From Erythroxylum novogranatense (lineage: Eukaryota; Streptophyta; Magnoliopsida; Malpighiales; Erythroxylaceae), in the NCBI GenBank assembly GCA_029891385.1, contig CM057233.1, positions 33,462,540 to 33,526,539 on the forward strand: 64,000 bases of DNA, in the 5' to 3' direction. Below, in pieces: positions 56,980 to 64,000 of the stretch. The position numbers and the translations under genes were made by a program. Position 1 is the stretch's first letter, and each line of letters starts with the position of its first letter. The notes under the pieces are model-generated. The model ran no database searches. It was not told where the DNA came from and saw only the letters and a list, made by a program, of their open reading frames with translations.

Positions 56980-59790
56980 AAGAAATTTCGTCCTCAAAAT
57001 TCTTACCTGTTTGCTCGAATAGGTGGGGATATTGTCTCCTCATCTGCTCCTCTGTCTCCCATGTTGCTTCTTCAGTTGAGAGATTCCTCCAAAGGACTTT
57101 TACTAATGGAATAACCTTGTTCCTCAACTGCTTAATTCGTGATCCCACAATCTTGATCGGCTCCTCAACATAGCTTAAGTCACTAACAACCTCAATCTCC
57201 TGAGCAGGTATCATATGTGTCGGATCTGATCGATATCTTCGGAGCATACTCACATGAAACACATCATGCAATTGAGACATCTCACTCGGTAAAGCCAACT
57301 TATAGGCCAAAGGTCCTATCCTCTCGATGATCTCATAAGGACCAATGTACTTAGGGCTCAACTTGCCTTTTTTTTCTGAATCTCAAAACTCCCTTCCAGG
57401 GTGACACTCTAAAAAATACTATATTTCCTACACTGTACTCCATATCCCGTTAGTGTTGATCCACATAACTCTTTTGCCTATCCTGAGCCACTTTAATTCA
57501 GCTTCAGATCAGCTTCACCTTATCCACTGTGTCCTGTATCAACTCTGGGCCTTCCACCATTCTCAAACCCTTTTCATCCCAATACAACGGCGACCGACAT
57601 TTTCTACCATACAGTGTCTCATACGGTGCCATTTCGATACTACTGTGGTAATGGCTATTGTAGACAAACTCTATCAATGCCATATACTGATCCCAAGCTC
57701 CTCTAAACTCCAATACACAAGCCCTGAGCATATCCTTAATAATTTCAATTGTCCTTTCACTCTGTCCATCTGTTTGAGGATGAAACGATGTACTGAAGTT
57801 CAACTTAGTTCCTATAGCAGTCTGCAAACTCTTCCAAAATCTCGAAGTAAATCTCAGATATCTATTTGATACTATAGACACTGGTACTCCATGCAATCTC
57901 ACCACCTCATTCACATACTTCTGGGCCAACTGATTAAGTGAGTTATTCTCTCTTACTGGTAAGAAATGGGTCGATTTAGTTAGTCGGTCCACTATGACCC
58001 ATATAGCATCATATTGCCTCGGAGTCTTGGGCATTCCCATGATGAAGTCCACAGTGATTCATTCCAGGCCACCAAAAATGTTGCTTTAATGTGTTATACA
58101 TCTTAGTAGTACCAGGATGCATAGCATAGGTGGCCATATGAGCTTCCTTAAGGATCTCCTTCCTTAAATCATGCACATTAGGTACACACAACCTCTGTCT
58201 CAACCACAAAGTCTCATCACTCAATTCAAACTCGGAATCTGGATTTGCCTTCACTTTTTTTATAAGCTTTACCATATCAAAATCTTTGTTCTGTACTCTT
58301 CTGATTTTATCATATAGCATTGACCTCAACTTCAAAGTAGCAATTAGTGCCTCATCTTGCTCCAGATTCAACTCTACATTGGGAGCTCTCAAATGAATCA
58401 GATTAGGTAACCTCGATAACTGAATCTGAGTTGTATTGATATTAGACTTCCTTCTCAAAGCATTTTCCACCACATTAGCTTTCCCCGGGTAGTACTCAAT
58501 AGTACAATCATAATCTTTCAATAATTCAATCCATCTCCTTTGCCTCAAACTCAACTCCTTTTGACTCAGTAAATACTTTAGACTCTTATGATCAGTATAT
58601 ATCTGGAAAGTCTCCCCATACAAATAATGTCTCCAAATCTTTAGAGAAAAGACAACTGCAGCTAGCTATAAATCATATACCGGATAATTAATCTCGTGTG
58701 ACCTTAATTGTCTCGATGCATAAGCGATCACCTTGTCATGCTGCATCAGTACACATCCCAAATCTTGATGCGATGCATCACTATACACCACATATCCTCC
58801 AGTCCCTGATGGAATAGTCAACACTGGTGAGTAGTCAACCGATGTTTCAACTCCTCAAAGCTCTTTTGACACTCTTCATTCCATTTGAACACTACATCCT
58901 TCCTTAAAAGTTTTGTCAGAGAGGTTGAGATCAGAGAAAACCCCTCGACAAACCTTCGATAATACCCAGCCAATCCTAGGAAGCTTCGGATCTCCGACAC
59001 ATTTCTCAAAGCTTCTCAATTCATCACCGCCTCTATCTTCTTTGGATCTACCTGTATGCCATCTCCAGTCACTATATGTTTAGAAATACAACTTGATCCA
59101 GCCAAAATTCATAATTACTGAATTTGGCATACAATTATTTCTCTCTCATAATCTGTAAAATAAGTCTCAAATGCTCAGCATGCTCCTTTCTACTCTTTGA
59201 ATACACCAAGATATCATCAATGAACACAATTACAAATCAATCCAGGTAGGGCTTAAACATCTTATTCATCAAGGCCATAAAAGCTGCTGGGGCATTAGTT
59301 AACCCAAACGACATCACCAGGAACTCATAGTTCCCATACTTGCTCCTGAATACACTCTTAGGTATATCAGCCTCCGCTATCTTCAACTGGTAATCCCCTG
59401 ATCTCAGATCCAGCTTAGTAAATACCTGAGCTCCTTGCAACTGGTCAAGCAAGTCATCAATTCTAGGCAATAGATACTTGTTCTTCACGGTCACCCTATT
59501 CAATTGCCTATAATTGATGCACAATCTCAAAGTCCCATCCTTCTTCTTCAGAAATAGTATTGGAGCTCCCCAAGGTGAAATGCTAGGTCTTATGAAGCAC
59601 TTTTCCAGTAACTCTTGAAACTGAGCCTTCAGCTCCTTCAATTCCACAGGTGTCATCCTATATGGAGGAATAGATATACGAGCAGTACCTGGAACTAGAT
59701 CAATTGTGAACTCTATTTCCCGATCTAATGGTAATCCCAGTAACTCTTTGGGAAACACGTCCAGAAACTCCCTAACCACTGGAGTATCCT
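56978..59790 (-). pseudogene. A3 pol: RT, RNase H, integrase, chromodomain-like tail
   Basis: Read on the minus strand. RT 59,779-59,237: [34 protein letters not shown] (Asp of the usual CIDY is Asn), [12 protein letters not shown], then a TGA at 59,239-59,237 (usual Arg) and [13 protein letters not shown] just after. RNase H: 59,009-58,818 (connection) and [11 protein letters not shown] from 58,623. Integrase: [45 protein letters not shown] (58,052), SNRYLRF where the family has SDRDPRF (second catalytic Asp lost), DGQSERT. The zinc-finger Cys pair and about 30 following codons are missing between HFWWPGM and MDF. The tail 57,361-56,978 has GPYEIIERIGPLAYKLAL, VFHVSML, VKVLWRN, ATWETEE and ends at FEDEIS. 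Dead enzyme, good domain map. Confidence 0.92.
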
Positions 59791-61425
59791 GTGCACTATG
59801 CTCAACCCTTGTATTAATAATGTGGGCCAGATAAACCTCACATCATCCCTGCATCAACCTCAATGCATTCATAAAGGATATCATCCTAGCTGGCACTGCC
59901 TGACTAATTGCTCTGAATACTGCCCTTAGCTGACCAGGAGATTCCAGTACTACCTCCTTGGTATAACAATTCATGATGGCCCTATGGGCAATGAGCCAAT
60001 CCATGCCTAGGATCACATCTATCTCCCTCAATTGCAATACTATCAGGTCTGCCACCAACTCTACTTGATCAATTCTAATTAGGCACCCCTTACAGACCTC
60101 ACCTATAACAGTTGTACTACCTAGAGGTGTACTCACCTCTAGCCCATATTGTCGTGACTCCCTATCACAATGCAGTCTACATGCCAAATACGGTGCGATA
60201 AAGGAGTGTGTGGATTCTGGATCTAGTAGTGCAAATGCCTTCAAATCATAAACAAGAAGTGCACCTGTGACCACATCTGGTGAGTCTTGGGCCTCTTGCC
60301 TAGTCATGGCATAGACCATGGCTTGGGACTGTGGTCGGCTACCCTGTCCCTCAGGCCTCACGGAAGAACTCCTAGCTCTCCCTCTATCTCTACCTCTCCC
60401 TCTCTGTCCAGATCCACTACCTCTGCTCTACTGAACTGTGGTATTACTCCCAGATCGCCCACTGACAACAGTCTCTAATCTTGTGTTCTAAAGAGCCATA
60501 TGCAAAACAAGCCCCTGTCACAATCCAGTACTCTCCACTGTTCCTTTTTCCACAATGCTCATATGGGGGTCACTGGTTCTGCACCATGCCTCTTCCACTA
60601 CCAACCTGCGTAAAACCACCCCTTTGTCTGAATCCTGACCGCCTGTATCCACTGAAAGATCTGAATTGTCTATTCTGACGCTTATTGAAGCTCCTTCTAA
60701 AACTACCCTGACTCTCACTTGGCCTCTTTCGTTTAGACCCTTGCCTCGTCCCTGCTTGTTTCTCTTTCATCAGTTGTTCAATTCTAATTGAGGCATCTCT
60801 CAACTAAGTGAAAGTGCCCATGTCTGACCTCGCCAACCTTGTCCTGCTCTCCATGTTCAACCCATTCTCAAACCTCCTGCACTTATCTTCTTCGGTAGGA
60901 CTCAGATCAGTAGCATAACCCATCAATTCATTAAATCGGACCTCATAGTCCGCCACTGACATCTTGCCCTACTTCAGTTCCAAGAACTCTTGCATCTTTA
61001 TGTCCAAGTAGACCTTGGGCATGTAGTTGTCCCTGAAGACTCTCAGAAAGTCTTCCCACTTTAATTGACAAGGCCTGGTGGTACTTCCTGGAGTAGTCTT
61101 CCACCACTGGTAAACTAGGCCCTGCAGTAATGATACTGCATAGTCAAACCTCTCATCAGGCTCGCAGTCCATCTGATCAAAAACCCTCTTAGTCCTCTCT
61201 AACCATCCCTCGACCTCAGCAAGGTCTTTCTTGCCATAAAAGTCCACAACTCCCTGCTTCCGTAGCCTATCATACCTCCTCTCCCTTCTCTCGGGAACTC
61301 TAGGAGGAAACCCCTCAGATTGAGGTACAAAGGACTCTCTACTAGCTCCTACAGATCCTAGGTCAATGGGTTGATCAACCTGATCACCTAGAGCGGATGA
61401 CCTTTAACAATTAATAACTTCAATC
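59791..61425 (-). pseudogene. A3 gag and protease
   Basis: On the minus strand gag text starts at about 61,400 (SSALGDQVDQPIDL), with the capsid at 61,247-60,969 (DLAEVEGWLERTKRVFDQMDC, WWKTT, WEDFLRVFRDNYMPKVYLDIKMQEFLEL). A basic Arg/Gly/Ser-rich linker at 60,803-60,570 is followed by the knuckle region near 60,500-60,440 (CFAYGSLEHKIRDC), where the second Cys is Tyr. Protease: 60,361-59,843 (LLDPESTHSFIAPYLACRL), where the usual Gly of DPGS is Glu. Frames are broken several times. Gag, protease and pol were probably one long frame, as in other Tekay elements. Confidence 0.87.
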
Positions 61426-61492
61426 ATTATCTGCATGTTTCAAGATAAGTTATACCTAACATTCCTATATGTCCCAACAGATGCCAAATCAT

Positions 61493-61504
61493 GCTTTGAT
61501 ACCA
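61493..61504 (-). other. Primer binding site of A3 (initiator-Met tRNA)
   Basis: On the minus strand TGGTATCAAAGC, one transition away from TGGTATCAGAGC, six bases from the 5' LTR end. Confidence 0.85.
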
Positions 61505-61510
61505 CCTAAA

Positions 61511-63755
61511 TGTAGCACCCCCTTACTATAAGGTATACACCGGGATACCCGAAGGTCATTTCGATACATATCCTATGATAAGAGCGACCTACGATCGATC
61601 ACTAATTTCCCTTCATAAGGAATGGTAACATAATTCACTTATAAAGCATCATAAGAAGATCATAATATTTTAAAACCAAATTTTATTTTTCCTTATTGCA
61701 TTTCACAAAATCGAAGTCTACATTGACTTTCAACATTATCCATAAGTACATCATCAGAAACCTAATACAATAGTACTACATGAATGAGGAAAGTGCATCA
61801 AAGTTATCTAAACCACACAAAAGAACCCCAGCTGATCAAACTTTGAGTCATGATCTCTCTCACCAATCACAATCTACCCGAAGCTAATGTCTGGAAGATC
61901 CGACAACATCTGGAAGTTGAGGTTCCAATTGCTCCTCTATAACAAATAACATGTACGATATCACAATTTACACCATTAAGGGCATTCAATAACGCATATA
62001 CATGAAATAATTTATGTACAATGCATGTTCATGATAAACCTCGGGTATCATTCCATGATTCTTCTGAACACTATCCCTATACCAAAGTTTATTTAAGTAT
62101 AACTAACACTTAGGTTTATGCCTCTTTAGAATCATTGAAGTCACAGTTCATTTCTCACTAACTTATTTTCATCTTAGTTCTATAGTCTCATTTTCTATCG
62201 TCTCATTTCTATCGTCTACTTTTCCATCGTCTCATTTTCTATCGTCTCATTTTCTATTGTCTCATTTCTATCGTCTGCTTTTCCATCGTCTCATTTCTAT
62301 CGTCTATTTTTCCATCATTTCATTTCTATCGTCTCATTTCTATCGTCTGCTTTTCCATCGTCTCATTTCTATCGTCTGTTTTTCTTCCGTCTGCTTTTTT
62401 ATTGTCTGTTTTCTTCCGTCAACTTTTCTATCGTCTCATTTTCTATCGTCTAATTTTTCATCATCTGCTTTCTTCCGTTTGCCTTTCTATCGTTTGCTTT
62501 CTTCCATCTTCTTTTCTATCGTCTCATTTCTATCGTCTCATTTTCTATCGTCTGCTTTTCCATCGTTTGCTTTTCTATCATCTGCTTTTCTATCCATAAC
62601 ATCTCCACTTACAAGAATCATAACTTTTGACTCCGATATCCAACATTTTCATACTACTTACCATTGGAAAGATAAAAGAAAGATCTACAACTTTTCAGAA
62701 GGCAAATTTGCCAGAATCTATCTAAATCAAGTCCATATTTTCTCCCAAAATCAGAAAACGAATTTTTACAATCAGCTTTCAACACTTTACCTTTAACTCA
62801 TCTCCTACCTGAATTATCTCTTTCATCCAACTCCAAAAATCACTTTTACAACACAAAATGCTCATAACCTTTCAAACATTAAATTAACAACCGGATTTTT
62901 CATCCTCCAACAACACAGTATTTATGAACAAACATATAAATGTCATTTTTCATGCAGATGATAGTAACTTAGCAACTTGTTGCATGAATCCCCAACTCTA
63001 AAAGATTTATTTACTACTTACCTGCTGAAACTCCAAATCTTCAAGCCCTACTCTCCACAAAATTTTTGTACTTCACTAAGTGAAATGATCAGTTTCTAGT
63101 TTTTTTTAGGATAGAGAACACAAATGGCAAAGTAGGTTTGGTAAAAGAAAGGAAAAACACAAAAGTCACTTAGAAGGTATTTGATGGAAAACTATGTGTT
63201 TTCAAAAAGAAGTTCTTGAAAGATGATAATAAAGAAGGGACTTGGACAAGACTTAACCTGTCAATTCTCAAAGAATAGTAACCTACTTCTAGCAAGAATA
63301 CGAAAGCCTAAGTTACACTTGTCACTTACCCAATACCCAAGTTCCAACTTAGTTTCTTTTGAAACTAACTCCCTTAACTGTCATCTTTACAATCCAACTA
63401 TCTACAAAGCTTTTTTTAATTTCTTGTTTCCTATATATATATATATATATATGTGTCTTTCTCAATGCTCCATAATTTTCAAAGGTGACACCTAAATTCA
63501 CCAACACATACAAATATGGCATTTCCACCAATCACTAATATTTCCAATGTAAAAACATTCATAATTCTCAAATCAATCCAATTACACCCAGAATTATTCA
63601 TGAATGCATGTACAATTATTTTCATGTGCAAATAAATTCACTATTTATGTATAAGTGTATGGCATATCATGCATGAACATGGAAATGTATCTCTAACTCT
63701 CATTAGTCACTCACATTTACTATTTTAACCCTCCCACAAGTAATAGGATGTTACA
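61511..63755 (-). mobile_element. A3 5' LTR, with internal deletion
   Basis: 2,245 bp against about 3.1 kb in the 3' LTR. About 0.8 kb is missing at 61,880, where CTACCCGA joins directly to AGCTAATG; the 3' LTR has CCCGA at both edges of the missing piece (34,691-34,695 and 45,176-45,180). It keeps the minisatellite (62,160-62,595), a shared module (62,600-62,720), the donor-like CAG|GTAAGT at 63,016-63,024 (minus strand) and the TA run 63,432-63,452. Confidence 0.92.
62160..62595 (-). repeat. Minisatellite in the A3 5' LTR
   Basis: Same word set as 55,330-55,800 (CTCATTTCTATCGTCT, GCTTTTCCATCG), with a different unit count. The 179-codon plus-strand frame across it is not a gene. Confidence 0.88.
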
Positions 63756-63760
63756 GAGTT

Positions 63761-64000
63761 GGTCAAAACAATGCAAGAACTCTTTTCTTACACTCCTAAT
63801 TTCGGTTATGCATGATTAAAAGGGAAGAGGGGGAAGCATCCAATGCATCACACCTTTCTTTAATCAAACATAAAAAAGCCATTAAATGAGACTCTTCTTA
63901 TTTGTTTTAAGATGGCTATATGAAAAGTCCAATCACCTAATATTTTCATGTTAATTTCAATTTTTGATGATGTAAGAAGGAATGTACATATTTCTTCTTT
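63761..64000. other. Unassigned DNA right of the A3 insertion
   Basis: 240 bp with no recognisable feature. It follows the GAGTT duplication and is continuous with 33,836-34,319 in the pre-insertion state. Confidence 0.6.

Larger units (their letters stand above)
34325..63755 (-). mobile_element. A3: complete Tekay-like chromovirus with nested B2 and D
   Basis: Minus strand, target duplication GAGTT at 34,320-34,324 and 63,756-63,760. The 3' LTR lies in three pieces (34,325-35,484, 45,156-45,345, 55,224-56,964) because B2 and D inserted into it; the 5' LTR is 61,511-63,755. The interior, 56,965-61,510, holds gag, protease and pol. Without the nested elements A3 is about 9.9 kb. The family is related to A2 (shared GTAG-GCCCCCT-AC end and primer site) but well diverged, and its coding frames have older damage. 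Confidence 0.95.

Overview
This is a gene-poor, repeat-packed stretch of nuclear DNA from a flowering plant, probably a eudicot; the species cannot be named from the sequence. I see no host protein gene, tRNA, rRNA or CRISPR. Almost everything that can be identified is LTR retrotransposon: Ty3/gypsy chromoviruses of the Tekay/Del type (integrase followed by a chromodomain-like tail, initiator-Met tRNA primer site), one Athila/Tat-like gypsy element, and Ty1/copia. All coding regions are broken. I use working names: X (Athila-like), A1, A2, A3 (Tekay-like chromoviruses), B1, B2 (a family with 4.5 kb LTRs), C (another chromovirus) and D (copia).

Layout. 1-1,676: AT-rich DNA with a G-rich run, an 87 bp duplication, a GA-rich minisatellite and a copia reverse transcriptase fragment. 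1,677-2,990: X-family LTR in minus orientation. 2,991-7,565: gene-free AT-rich DNA with diverged repeats. 7,566-33,835: a composite on an X element (5' LTR, primer site, gag, then only a scrap of 3' LTR at 33,655-33,835). Inside it are A1 pol plus a 3' LTR, the complete element A2 (15,866-25,910, duplication CTTCG) inserted in that LTR, and the 3' half of C broken up by a truncated B1. 33,836-34,319: unassigned host DNA. 34,325-63,755: A3, a complete minus-strand chromovirus (duplication GAGTT) whose 3' LTR was hit by B2 (35,485-45,150, duplication CCATC) and by D (45,346-55,218, duplication TGGGT). 63,761-64,000: the other side of the A3 target.

How the parts work together. A1, A2, A3, C and D carry, or once carried, gag, protease, reverse transcriptase, RNase H and integrase; the order differs between gypsy and copia in the usual way. 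B2 keeps only LTRs, primer site, polypurine tract and decayed last codons of a chromovirus pol, so it must have moved with enzymes from a relative. In A2 and D the LTR carries a strong splice-donor-like site downstream of a TATA box and a pyrimidine-rich acceptor-like site lies just before gag. This suggests a leader intron that contains the primer site.

Best candidates for something undescribed: (1) B2, with 4.5 kb LTRs, a 624 bp interior and a fossil primer site captured inside each LTR; (2) the shared leader-intron layout, with palindromic repeats inside the D intron; (3) a recurring module of about 180-190 bp found in the LTRs of several families; (4) differences between sister copies concentrated at CAG/CTG in A2 and D, which look like base-calling or consensus error at methylated CHG sites and would explain many apparent frameshifts.
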